Of a stretch of DNA of 64,000 nucleotides, positions 9,661 through 19,760 are shown piece by piece. Where the stretch lies: positions 9,186,001-9,250,000 of the forward strand of contig NC_053420.1 in assembly GCF_016859285.1 (NCBI RefSeq), in the 5' to 3' direction. Every line of letters starts with the position of its first letter. Position 1 is the first letter of the stretch. Under the pieces are notes generated by a model. It saw only the letters and a program-made list of their open reading frames with translations, was not told where the DNA came from and searched no databases. The position numbers and the translations under genes are program-made. The DNA comes from Xiphias gladius (lineage: Eukaryota > Chordata > Actinopteri > Istiophoriformes > Xiphiidae).

Positions 9661-12534
9661 CCAGTTTTTTTTTTCTTTTAAAACAAGTTAGCTCCATCGC
9701 CAACCTGCTACAACAGAAGTGGCTGCCTAAACATGATCATGTGTCAGTGATGATAAGTTGAATGCGATATCGATGAAGTAAGAAATAATCAAATCGTTTC
9801 ACTGAAGTACAAGTACAAACACAAATAAAACAAAACCAAAACCAAAAACAAGAAAAAAGTCCTGAACTCAAAATCCTACGTAAGTAAATGTACAAAAGCA
9901 TTATCAGCTGAATGCACTTAAATTAGGAATAATATAAGTGACAGCTGTGCAGAGTAACACATATATGACACTTTTAGACTTTTGACCCAGATGCATCGGT
10001 GCTAAATATTATTATAGAGGAATGAAATGATTAATGTTGTAGGAAAGAAGAAAAAAAGTTTCGCTAAACAAATATGTATTTATTTTAATGACTATTCTAA
10101 CTTGACTAATCTTTGATTTTTCTTTTTTTTTCTTTTAGTAAAATACTGGATAATTTTTCAGTTATTCAAACGAAACATTCTGAGAAGTTTAGAGGGTAAA
10201 TGTCTCTTTGGTAAAACTGCAAACAAACTAACAGACATCTAAAACATGACAGCCCCAAGTAGACTCTGCTTTTATTCATTTTATATTGTTTTACTGGATC
10301 TAGGTATACTTCACTGGTGTAGGGCAACATCTGGTGCAGCAGTGGCTCACAAGGTCTGGGAACCACCAAAGACTGCATTTGTCCCGTTTTCAAGTCATTA
10401 CATGTACTATTGTCTACAACCATTCATCCTCACCTGCCACCACTGTACGAGTGGGAAAATGATGCCATCACTACTACATCATTACAGAACTGTTCAAGAC
10501 AACAACAAAAAAATAATGTTTTAGGGGTAGGGACTTAGTTTCAGTTATTTATTCATTTTTGCAACAATGCTAAAACAGGATAGCAGAATAGAATAAGACA
10601 GGCCGTGACTAACAATATTGGAAATGAGCTTTCTGGTAATACCCAGCTTGTCATTGTGGATGAGCTCCTTTCAACTTGACCTAGATATCAAACTAATAAA
10701 ACAAACGTGACTTGAGTTAAAAAAAAATGCACTGGTAAAAATACAAAAGCAGCTTTACTTGGAGGGAGAGAACAAAACGTCTTTACTGAAACTCTCACTA
10801 TGAAAGCTAGGCTTACACAATGTGTTGCATATACCGAACGTATTTCAACTGGCCCTGCCAAAAGCAATCTTTCTCAAAACTGTAGATCATATCGCTTTTC
10901 TAAGAAAATTCCTTTATGAGCTTTGGAGCAAATTTAAATCTTGCTTTTTCACACAGCCACATCTTTTTTTTTTTTTTTCATAAATGAGAGTATTACTGAA
11001 TGCGACGACTCCTGAAACTTCTACTTGGTGTGAAGTACACGTAGACCTTTTAATTGCACTGTGAAAAAAAATAGAACTCTTAACTGTACCACACCCATGG
11101 CTGTGCTTGCCCTGAGGGTGTAATGCGCCGGTTGTAAAGTGAGATCTGGAGAATCTTTCATCTCCTCCTTCATGCTCTGTCACATTATGTGATCATTTCT
11201 GCTAAGGAGCCAGTTTGGTGATTTGTTACCAGAAACCGTTTTCATTTGGAAAAACCACCTGTCGACATGTATTGAGGTTACCCTCTAGTGGTGCATGCGT
11301 GGCCCTGTTGTGTATCAGTGAGTATTGTCTGCAGTTTAAATGGTCAGAAGCCAGCATCTGCTGACCTGTCACCTTTATCCAGAGCCACAGCTGTCAAGAA
11401 GCATGAGTATAATGTCTTTATTACTGCTTTCATAATCATACCCATCACAGTTTTCAATTGGAATGATCATCAGGTATCATCTCAAATTCTACGAACCTTC
11501 ATAAAATTAAGAACTACAGAGTCATTTTCTAACACTGAGGTGACAGTCAAGAATTACATTCAAAAGTAATCAGTCATTGTGAGGCCCAGCTGACTAATAA
11601 AACTGTTTTACTGGGATATGGAACGTAGAGTAATTTCCCAGCATACATAAAAGGAAGTGGTTTATCTGGTTAGTCAACAAAGTGCACTGCACACTACAGA
11701 TATAGAGATATATATAGAGATGTGATTTTCTAAAGGTATGAGATGCTGTGATCAAATTATATCAAAGTTGAGAATATACAGTGTATGATTATGAATATCT
11801 TCAGTGCATTCCTAATGCTATAGTTTGGGAAAGAGGAGTGCAGGTTGCCTCTTAACATAACGATAGTTCCCAGGGCAAGACAGTGAACATGAGACCTGAG
11901 ACATGCAGAGAAAATTTGATCCCTTTCTCTACTGTATACTATGCTGAGACGTCTAAACCAGTGCCTGGGGATCCTTGTATTTAAGTGCTACTGGGAGTTC
12001 TCAGTGAGCCGCCGTGCAGAGAAAAAAAAATGCTTCTGACCTAAATGTAAACCTACAAGCTTTTCGTAGTGTCCGTGTCTTGTGTGCAGCGGGGACCACA
12101 GTCTGGACTCACTATGATTGTGTGCTGGACTCTTCAAATCACAAAAGGGATGCATGTAATTAAAAACAGAAACAACTGGTCCCGATGAAACTACTGGTGG
12201 GTGGAATGCAAGTCAGACGCGAGGCTTAAAAACTGCAAATGGTCACAGCAGTATCTTACTGTGTAACAGGAAGCATATTTGTGGAGGTGCATAGAGGGAA
12301 ATCTAGAGATAATAAAAGGCTAAAGACAAGCACTGTATATAAAAAGTATAAAAATGTCAAAGCATGATTGTGTCCGGCACTACCATCAGAAACTTGCTTC
12401 AATTATAGTTTAACTCCTTCATTCTGCAGTACAAATCTACATCTCTAGAGCATAAAACACATTCAGAGGAGCAATGACTCCCTCAAACATCCATCTTAAA
12501 GCTCACTTCAAAGGCTTCATTTCACTGAGCCCAC
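9661..12534. other. pkp1/smpd2 intergenic region and smpd2 3' UTR
   Basis: Contains fragments of the fish 'AAGTACA...GTAAGTAAATGTAC' repeat (about 9795-9935) and of the 'GGTTCCCA' repeat in reverse orientation (about 10170-10400, with GTCTGGGAACCACC). The smpd2 3' UTR occupies the right end; a minus-strand AATAAA at 11417-11422 could end it. No gene recognised. Confidence 0.5.
11417..11422 (-). terminator. smpd2: candidate smpd2 poly(A) signal
   Basis: AATAAA on the minus strand, 1.1 kb beyond the smpd2 stop codon. Several weaker variants lie nearer, so the site actually used is uncertain. Confidence 0.25.
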
Positions 12535-12959
12535 TTATTCCTCTGGGTCAAAGGCGCTGGGCTCCTGACCCTCCGGGGGCTTCTGCTGGACGTTGGGAGG
12601 CTGAGCCACAGGAAACCCCCTGAGCTTCTCCTGCAGACTTCCCACAGCCAGTCTCATCTGGTCTTCAGCCCCCTGAAGAGATTTCAGCTCCATGGTATAG
12701 AAAACGTACAGCAGAGAGGTGGTCAGCAGGATGGCGCAGCACAGCGCAGCCAGCAGGTAGAAGGAGGTACGAGGGAAAGGCTGTTCGGCTCCCAGAGCCA
12801 ACCAGGGTACAGCGGCGATGGCCAGCTCCAGGAACAGCAGAGCCAACCCCATCGCTCCGGTGCGTGTTGCTGTGTAGCGCATGCTCTCTGCACAGTGCAA
12901 GCCGACCTTGACTTCAGTACGGGCCTCCGTCACAATGTCCACCAACTCAGCCACCTTCC
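12535..12959 (-). CDS. smpd2: smpd2 coding exon 10 (membrane domain, stop)
   Basis: 425 nt; TAA at 12535-12537. Encodes two hydrophobic helices (GAMGLALLFLELAIAAVPWL; FYLLAALCCAILLTTSLLYV) and a tail ending AFDPEE. Acceptor CCTCAG. Sequence similarity to mammals drops here, as expected for this part of the family. Confidence 0.93.
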
Positions 12960-15900
12960 CTGAGGGCATGAAAGAGAGTAGAGAGAAAGAGCAAGTCAAA
13001 AATCTGAGAAGAGGATGATGGCTGACTTCAACACAGGCCGCATGGGCGCGTTTAATACAGTGGAGCCTGCAGCCACGCTAGCGGCTCTGTGAGGTTGCAC
13101 TTCAGACCCAATCGGATGGGATTAACTTTACAACATAACATTAAATATTCACTTTCTTGCTCGTTAATTTATCTCATTGTTCCCGAAGGCATTTTAACCA
13201 AGATGAAATTACAGAATGTAGTCTGTAACTGACATGGAAATTCTGCAGCACTGGCCAGAATACCAGTAATGACCTGTAGCTGACGTTACAACAGCCCGTT
13301 TAATGAGCTTTTATGGGGTCCTGATGTCCTGATGACAATCGGATTAGCAAAAACATCTCTGATTTCCTCCATTTTCAGAAGTCAAAATTTCATAATGAGT
13401 TGATTAAAAAAAGTAAAGTCGCCCTCCAACAGTAGTTTAACAGAAGGTGTAATTGTTACTGGAGTGGGTTGGAAAATTACCCACATACGCGTTCCGGACA
13501 GGATTAAAATCACTGGCCAGCACAGGTAATGTTAAAATCAACCCAACCTCACAGAGATATAAATCCAGTCCAAAATGGGCTGGCATGAAAAGTGCAGGGA
13601 TCATAGAAATCATTAGGATTCATCTAGAGGGGGGCAATGAATGTCTGTACTAAATTTTATTGGACATCCATCAAATAACTGTTGAGATATTTAGAGCAAA
13701 CCTTTCAAGAGATGCTGGCCTTACTAGAGCCACCTTGCTAGCATGGCTAGTTAAAATACCTGCAGCAGAGTCCTGATTTTTTGACAGCTTGTCTCTTCCA
13801 GTCTCAGGCGGAGTGTGTGACTCCAGCCTCAGTTCAGCAGTCAGAGCCTCATGGTCGGAGTATGGGAACAGCTGGTCAGGGACGGAACCTTTGGTGGTGG
13901 ACATGGAATCACAGAAAATGTCTATTTGGGGACAACCCTGCGAATGACACAAGGGAAACGTGCAGCAGGAGTTACATTACAAAGTCGTCTGCGGACTGTG
14001 ACATCGTGCCATGAACACGAAGCAATGAAAACGCAGCCGGTTTGACGACACAGAGCTTTCACCCACCTTGAACAGGATGTAGTCAATTCGGATTCCCTTC
14101 TCAAAGGGAACGAGCTCCTTTTTACTGATAAAAGGGTTGTCAGCTATTAGAGTCAACCCATCCTCACACCCCTGCAACAGAAAATACAAGGAAGATCATT
14201 TTTTTATCTTTACAACCCCGGCACCTATTTTCGTAGTATTGACCATTACTTCTGTCAGTTATGGTGACATTTTTCCTAAGATATAGAGCCACAATGACAC
14301 TGCTGGATACAGCTTTACACTTATGCAGAAATAGTGTACTGTCTGATTGAAATTGTGCATGCAAAAAGTTTTAAAGTGCCTTGGGTGGTAAACCTTGCTT
14401 TTGCATCCAAATGAGTGGTTTAAAGAACGTGGTTAAATTGGGGTCTTGTTTAAAACCTGTGCGACTGCTTGCATGGTTGCCCAGTTACAGTGCTGTCTAC
14501 ACCTGTCATTGTGTCACATATTTCGTCATTAAACTGTTGATATGTAAAAATTAAAATACGGTCATAATCAATACGAATTACGGCCATCACCACAAGCAAA
14601 AAATTCACGTTAAAAAAAGTTTTTTTTCTTTAATTACTTTTGTTTAGCAGACATATTAATCCTAATAGTGTGTTGCCACTACCTACATCAAATGTATCAG
14701 TTTCTAAATAAGAGTCTCGGAGTCCAGTGTAAGACCTCAGCAGTCTGTTGCCGAGGTCCTGAGGGTGCATGTTGAGGTCGCCACCTAAAATCACCACATC
14801 TGCTCCAGCAGAGGTGTGCCTGATAGACACAGAAAAACACATTATTACCAACGAAACAAAACAAGACGAAACCGAATTAAGAAGTAATTACTTATTAGGA
14901 ATACTGTCAGGCACTGTAGTGTTGCTTCAAACACTAAGGTGGTGGGGTTCAGCTGAGAAAAATATGTAAATACACACCGGAGTAAACAAATAAATTCAAA
15001 TTTTATGTAAAGAATTAAAAAGCAAAGACACACTACCGAACAAACTGCTGCAGCTCCCAGGCCTGAACCACTCTGTGAGGTAGATAAGAGTCCTTCTCTC
15101 TGCAGTACTCTGCATGCAGCTAAAAATAAAAATACACGGACAGACTCAATTGCTCGTTGATCATTAACAGTATATGATATACAGGTAGGGCTGAGAACTG
15201 ATGTTATGAAACCTTACATGAGTAACATAGACTTTTGCAGTCAGGCTGCCAATGCTTAAGACGGCCATCCCAACGGCTTTCCCCCCAAACCAGTCTCCAT
15301 GGTGGGCCTAAATATTAGGAAAAATATTTAAAAAGTTAATTAAGGGAAGGGAAAAGGAGACATATGATGCTACATGATGCTGCAAAGAGATGTTTTATGC
15401 TAAGGCATTGCTGGGAAAAAAAGAAAATAACGATTTCATGTTTATCTATCTTTTGATGTTAAAGCGATGCATTGTGATCAGGAAAAGGAAGACATGCTGC
15501 GTGAATTACGCTCATCTCGTGACCAAACCTGAGGGGCAGCAGACTGGCATGTACATTGGCAGATACTAGCAGCAAAGTTCACTATGGGAGTATTCTGTTG
15601 GCTCAGTAATGAGATAATTTTATAAATGTCAACTTCATCAAGTCGTATTCAGATAACATAACTATGTACATTTACTCAAGTAGTGCACATACGGCTTTGA
15701 GGTACATGTAGAGTTTTTTTCCCATTTCATGTTACTCTATACCTTCACTACTACACATTTCAGAGTTATATATTGTACTTTTCACTCCACAATGTTTATT
15801 TGACATCTGCATTTACTAGATCTTTGGCAAATTTTGCTTCTAAAATATGATGCATCATTTAGTGATTACAATCTCTCTTTTATCAGGTAATATTAGTCTG

Positions 15901-17605
15901 GAATTGAATCCATAAGGTTTTATTTTCTCATAAAAACTGAAAAAAAAATCTGCCAGTGAAGTAAGAATATTTCAAGAATTTTTCTAAAATCTACTTTTTC
16001 ATAATTCTAGTGAGGCAACAGTGACTTATTCTTTCTTGTTTCAGGATAAAGACACACAGGTTGAATGGGCTGAAATATTCTCACGGCACAAAGGTAAGGT
16101 TTTTAGGACTCTTTCTTTTAAATATCTTTATCAGATTGAGGTTTTGCAGATTAAACTCCTCAGCACTTTACTAAGAAGTAGAAATCAACTCGTGCTCACA
16201 CATTAATGAATCAGTGATAATAATCTTATTATATATTTATAGAGTACTATGAAAGGGACCATTTGGAATACAAAAGAGTTTTGCCTTTGTTCAAGTACAT
16301 TTTGCTGATAATACTTCTGTACTCTTACTTAAGGAAAGTTTTGAATGCAGGAGTTTTACTTATAAAGTGGTGCTTTTACGCTATGGTATTACTATTACCA
16401 TGGTAAAGCATCAGATTACTTCCTCCATCTGTGTACAAAATCCTACTCTCAGCCTCTCCAGACTTACCATGTATGGATAACCATTCAGTGAGTAGCGATA
16501 TAGAAATGTGTCATGGATTCTGTGTTTGGAGAAAATGGCCAGTCCGCTTCCTATGACTCCGCTGCAGAATGAGAGTAAAAACAACATGTGAGCGGAAGTT
16601 GTATGTTCCACACCAGACACCAGCTTCAGCTGCATTTGGTTATTTTAATAAAAATAACAAATCACGTCCAGCCTCCATGTAGATCTATTGATACATTACG
16701 CTATAAAAAGTAGTTCTTATCTGTAAGAGATGTGAGAACTTATCTAGTAGAGTTGACATTTTTTGTGAGCTGCAGAAGGGATTAGGAAGGAAGGGCCTTT
16801 GATTAATCTCAGTCTTGTGCCTTGGTATGGAGGTCAAGAAAGAATTAAGCTGCAAAAGTTAATCCTTCAGGTAACGCCTAAGCTTCAGTTAAGTTTTGCA
16901 GATGGATCAATGCCATGCAAGTAGATTTTTCTGACAGTGTTTCAGGACCCTTTTGAAGATATGACAACTTATTCATGAATTTTAATCACAGACTGAAAGC
17001 TGTTCAAAGGTAACGAGTTGAGAAAACGATTGCGCGGCAACCTTGGGATGAGAATAAAAACATTACCTTTTGAAGTAATGAGAGTAAAGATGACTACTGG
17101 CAAGTTTCTTTTTCAAGGACAGGTAGTCTTTCTCACTCCACACCTTTATAAAAAAAACAAACAAACAAACAAACAAAAAAAACAGGCATATTAGCATATT
17201 AATATTGTTCATATGCATCTACAAGTGGATTTGTGACTTAAGGTTGGTCTTTACTGCAGAATACATCGTAGTTAACACAATTAGGTGCATGAGCTAAGAT
17301 TCACTTCAGTGAATCTGCACCTTTATAACTTTGCAAAGCTTCCACCAACCTCTTGCAGTAAGACAATATCATGCTCTTCCTTGCACAACATATCTCCAAT
17401 CATTGCGTAGCGTTGATGACAGTGTTTGCTAAGGTAGCGGATCCCCCTGAAAGAAAAGAAACAGAGAGTGTGAACAATGTGTTTTTGCATGCATGTATGA
17501 AAACAGAAAACATTGCAAAATGCATTAAGTGTCACTACAAACAACGGCCACTGACCAGCAGTTCAGAGAGAAGACCCGGACCCTCACAGAGTCTGTGGTT
17601 GCCAT
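12535..17605 (-). CDS. smpd2: neutral sphingomyelinase (SMPD2, nSMase1), gene-level span
   Basis: Mg2+-dependent phosphodiesterase of the DNase I/endonuclease-exonuclease-phosphatase fold that hydrolyses sphingomyelin to ceramide and phosphocholine at ER/Golgi-type membranes. Ten coding exons give 443 codons (human about 423). Motifs in order: FSLNCWGIRYLSKH with Asn15, LLQEV with metal ligand Glu49, GVIGSGLAIFSKH, LNGYPYM, HHGDWFGGKAVG, YVTHLHAEY, GGDLNMHP (Asp178, Asn180), GIRIDYILFK, and PYSDHEAL with the catalytic His272. These positions agree with the human enzyme. The C-terminus has two membrane helices (about 337-358 and 370-393) and an acidic cytosolic tail, the nSMase1 layout. All key residues are present, so the enzyme should be active. 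Confidence 0.95.
12960..13759 (-). other. smpd2: smpd2 intron 9 with repeat fragment
   Basis: Includes a fragment (about 13555-13750) of a fish repeat with ATCATTAGGATTCATC, AATGAATGTCTGTACTAAAT and CTGTTGAGATATTT, phrases also present near 62.70-62.84 kb. Confidence 0.55.
13760..13937 (-). CDS. smpd2: smpd2 coding exon 9 (catalytic His)
   Basis: 178 nt encoding DSMSTTKGSVPDQLFPYSDH and EALTAELRLESHTPP; His272 of SDHEAL is the general base. Acceptor TCGCAG, donor GTATTT. Just downstream in the intron lies a repeat fragment (13555-13750). Confidence 0.93.
14067..14171 (-). CDS. smpd2: smpd2 coding exon 8
   Basis: 105 nt, 35 codons: GCEDGLTLIADNPFISKKEL then VPFEKGIRIDYILFK (human LKPFPFGVRIDYVLYK). 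Acceptor TTGCAG, donor GTGGGT. Confidence 0.93.
14172..14686 (-). other. smpd2: smpd2 intron 7
   Basis: AT-rich, nothing further recognised. Confidence 0.5.
14687..14819 (-). CDS. smpd2: smpd2 coding exon 7 (catalytic GGDLNMHP)
   Basis: 133 nt encoding DVVILGGDLNMHPQDLG and TGLRDSYLETDTFD. Donor GAT|GTAGGT was chosen over the overlapping GTAG|GTAGTG because only the first keeps the frame open into exon 8. Confidence 0.93.
15037..15119 (-). CDS. smpd2: smpd2 coding exon 6
   Basis: 83 nt encoding LHAEYCREKDSYLPHRVVQA and WELQQFV. Acceptor TTTTAG, donor GTAGTG. Confidence 0.93.
15218..15307 (-). CDS. smpd2: smpd2 coding exon 5
   Basis: 90 nt, 30 codons: AHHGDWFGGKAVGMAVLSIG and SLTAKVYVTH, matching human HHGDWFSGKAVGLLVLHLSG...NAYVTH. 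Acceptor TTTAG, donor GTAAGG. Confidence 0.94.
15308..16467 (-). other. smpd2: smpd2 intron 4 with ACTTGAGTA-type repeat
   Basis: About 15655-15935 and 16290-16390 hold pieces of a widespread fish repeat (GTACATTTACTCAAGTA, TATATTGTACTTTTCACTCCAC; then TTTGCTGATAATACTTCTGTAC, TTTTACTTATAAAG). The middle piece is unique sequence. Confidence 0.55.
16468..16561 (-). CDS. smpd2: smpd2 coding exon 4
   Basis: 94 nt encoding GVIGSGLAIFSKHRIHDTFL through LNGYPYM. Acceptor CTGCAG, donor GTAAGT. Confidence 0.94.
16562..17066 (-). other. smpd2: smpd2 intron 3
   Basis: 505-bp intron with no recognised repeat or additional exon. Confidence 0.5.
17067..17143 (-). CDS. smpd2: smpd2 coding exon 3
   Basis: 77 nt encoding VWSEKDYLSLKKKLASSHLY and SHYFK, matching human VWSEQDFQYLRQKLSPTYPAAHHFR. 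The acceptor AAAG is unusual in lacking a C before AG but has a T-rich tract; donor GTAATG. Confidence 0.88.
17148..17182. repeat. (AAAC)n microsatellite
   Basis: Short CAAA/AAAC tandem repeat beside smpd2 exon 3; on the minus strand it forms the T-rich tract upstream of that exon's acceptor. Confidence 0.8.
17350..17446 (-). CDS. smpd2: smpd2 coding exon 2
   Basis: 97 nt encoding GIRYLSKHCHQRYAMIGDML and ending DIVLLQE, with Glu49 as metal ligand. Acceptor TTTCAG, donor GTTGGT. Confidence 0.93.
17556..17605 (-). CDS. smpd2: smpd2 coding exon 1
   Basis: 50 nt; ATG at 17603-17605. Encodes MATTDSVRVRVFSLNC and two bases of Trp17, including the catalytic-site Asn of LNCW. Donor GTCAGT. An upstream acceptor (CATCAG at about 17676-17681) suggests a 5' UTR segment continuous with this exon. 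Confidence 0.9.
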
Positions 17606-19657
17606 GCTGGCAGGTCAGTGGATCAGTAGATGTGATGATGGAGTCTCAGATCAGGTGAGATGACTGGGACAGCACCTGATGAGACACATAACAGTGACTG
17701 TTAGAGGTTGATTTTTGGTATCTTATCCCAAACGGACACATTAGGTGGCATGTCACGGTGCACAAAAACATCCAACATATAAACATACGCACTGTAATAA
17801 AAGGGTAGTGATCCAGCAAGGGAGAGCAATTTGAGAGTTGGTCAACTGTAACTAGTAGTTAAAGGGAGAAAACACACAGGGGGGAAACACACAAAAATGC
17901 ACATTAAAAATTGCACAGTAAGCGCCAAAAGTGCAAACAAAGCAGACAGCAGCCTGACTATACTTCCAGTTCTTGGACTACAATGGTTTTATGGATTCAG
18001 CAAGCTTCCTTTTTTTAACTGATAAACCGTAAACAAATCGAAGCCGTTCATCTTGAACACTCAATTAAATATTAAAAGACTGTGCAAATTTCTGTAAGAG
18101 GCTGTAACTGTAAGTGAGTTTAAGTTGTGTGTAAATTTAGAATATGTGCACATTTTCTATATTGTAAAATAAAGAACTGGCATCTGAAAATTACCGACAA
18201 GTGTAAAAGTAATCAAGTATGTTTTTTCAATAAAGTTTTATAACTGAGCTGACCCAGGCAGGACTCACTGTGTCACACAGTGGCAAAATGTTGCTGATTT
18301 TTATAAAGGAGACAAACTCAGAGGGTGTGAATACAGAGAAAGCAAACGGCATAAATACAATACACAATTCCCTCACAATTGTGTCTTGTGTAAAGTTTTA
18401 CAGCGCATTTGTGCATGTATCCAAAATACTAAGGGTTGCTGCATCAATCACAAAGGAGTGTACAGACAATAAATGTCGTAGCCAGGTAACAGTGGATAGC
18501 CCAGACACCGGACTTCAACCCAAAACCAAGATGAACTCACTGACTTAGCTTTAAAAGGGTGGTGAAATTTAGTTGCCTCCATAGACTCTGTGTGTCCGAA
18601 TCTTGCACAGTCGAATTATTAATTTAGATCTGTAAGAGGTAATATAATTATGCAGAGCTATTCAGGTTTTGATTGCGTTGTTTCGTCTCAGTGTTTGTCG
18701 TTAGTATTGCTGAGTCTTATGGTGTGCATGGATGTCAGATGTTATTTGTTTTTTGTTTTTTATTTTTTTCACATTCAAGCATTCTAGTACATTCCAACTT
18801 CTCAAATGAGAGGATTTGATGTTTATCCTTTGTCGCACACGACAGTGAACGACTTCTGGACGGATGGTTGGACAAAGTAAGACATTTGAAGACATCCGCT
18901 TGGGTTGTGGGAAATTCTAATGGGCATTTTTTTTATCATTATCTGCCATTTTAGAGAGGATTATATAAACCAATGCATCGAGAAATTAATCGCTAGATTA
19001 ATATGTAATGAAATTAGTCGCTAGTTGTGGAGAACTTAATTGATTAGACCATAAATCGATTAGTTGATCAACAAAAATAATTGAGAATTGTTTTGATCAT
19101 TTGAATCATTTGTCATTCTTAGCCATATATGATTGGGGTTTTTACACTTTGGGACGCACAAGACATTCGAAGAAATCACCTTTAGCTCAACGATTTTTTT
19201 TTTTTTAAGCTTTCCCCCCCCCATAGACTAAACAATACACCGATTTATCCGTAATGAAAAATAATCGTTACTCGTAGCCCTACAAAACATGTGACCCAAA
19301 ATACCAGTTGTCTGATGGGTTTGGGGCAACAAATGCAGGAGTAGAGTAACGTTAGCTTGTGGATAAAGCAGATGAAGTTTTAGCTATCGCAGATGCATGG
19401 ACAGCTGTTACAGCAGCCTTCTGGACAACCTCTTTGCTCGGGGGAAAGTCGACGAAGCCACTGGACAACAGTCGGCTTCGTTATTATGCAGTTAGCTGTG
19501 ATATTAACCCCTTTATCCCTAGCATGTCGTTATAACGTCACCAGCTGCTAGACAACTCTAGCTAGCCACTTGGCTAGTCTCAGTAACCTTGCCGACTGGC
19601 TCTGTTTCCGTTGGCCTGTATTTATTTATTGTTTATATGTGAACCAGTTTAACTCAC
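17606..19657 (-). other. smpd2: smpd2 5' intron with dispersed repeat
   Basis: Probable intron between a noncoding first exon (ending at 19658) and the ATG exon. About 18760-19285 is copy 2 of the GATTAATC-type repeat, apparently compound, ending TAATCGTTACTCGTAGCCCT. Confidence 0.45.
18760..19285. repeat. dispersed teleost repeat, GATTAATC-type ends (copy 2)
   Basis: Contains TCTCAAATGAGAGGATT, CATTTGAAGACATC, AATGGGCATTTTTT and repeated ATCGATTAG/ATTAATCG phrases. Two sets of the internal phrases suggest two adjacent or nested copies. Confidence 0.6.
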
Positions 19658-19760
19658 CTACTGAATCTTGCCGACGTCGGCTGAAGTTACGGACCGTTTG
19701 ATGATGTACAGAGTCGTAACGTCAAATTGTGGCTTTGGACCCGAAACACTTCCTCTTAGC
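19658..19760 (-). promoter_or_regulatory. smpd2: candidate smpd2 noncoding first exon and promoter
   Basis: A strong minus-strand donor, AG|GTGAGT at 19652-19657, follows a CpG-containing stretch (CCGACGTCGG at 19671-19680). Placed upstream of the coding exons and paired with the acceptor near 17676, it could be the first exon. No TATA box seen; extent upstream unknown. Confidence 0.35.

Noticed and set aside
14683..14686. Alternative smpd2 exon 7 donor four bases downstream (GATGTAG|GTAGTG)
   Set aside because: It has a good consensus, but joining it to exon 8 shifts the frame and meets a stop (TGA) at once; GAT|GTAGGT keeps frame and matches the family.
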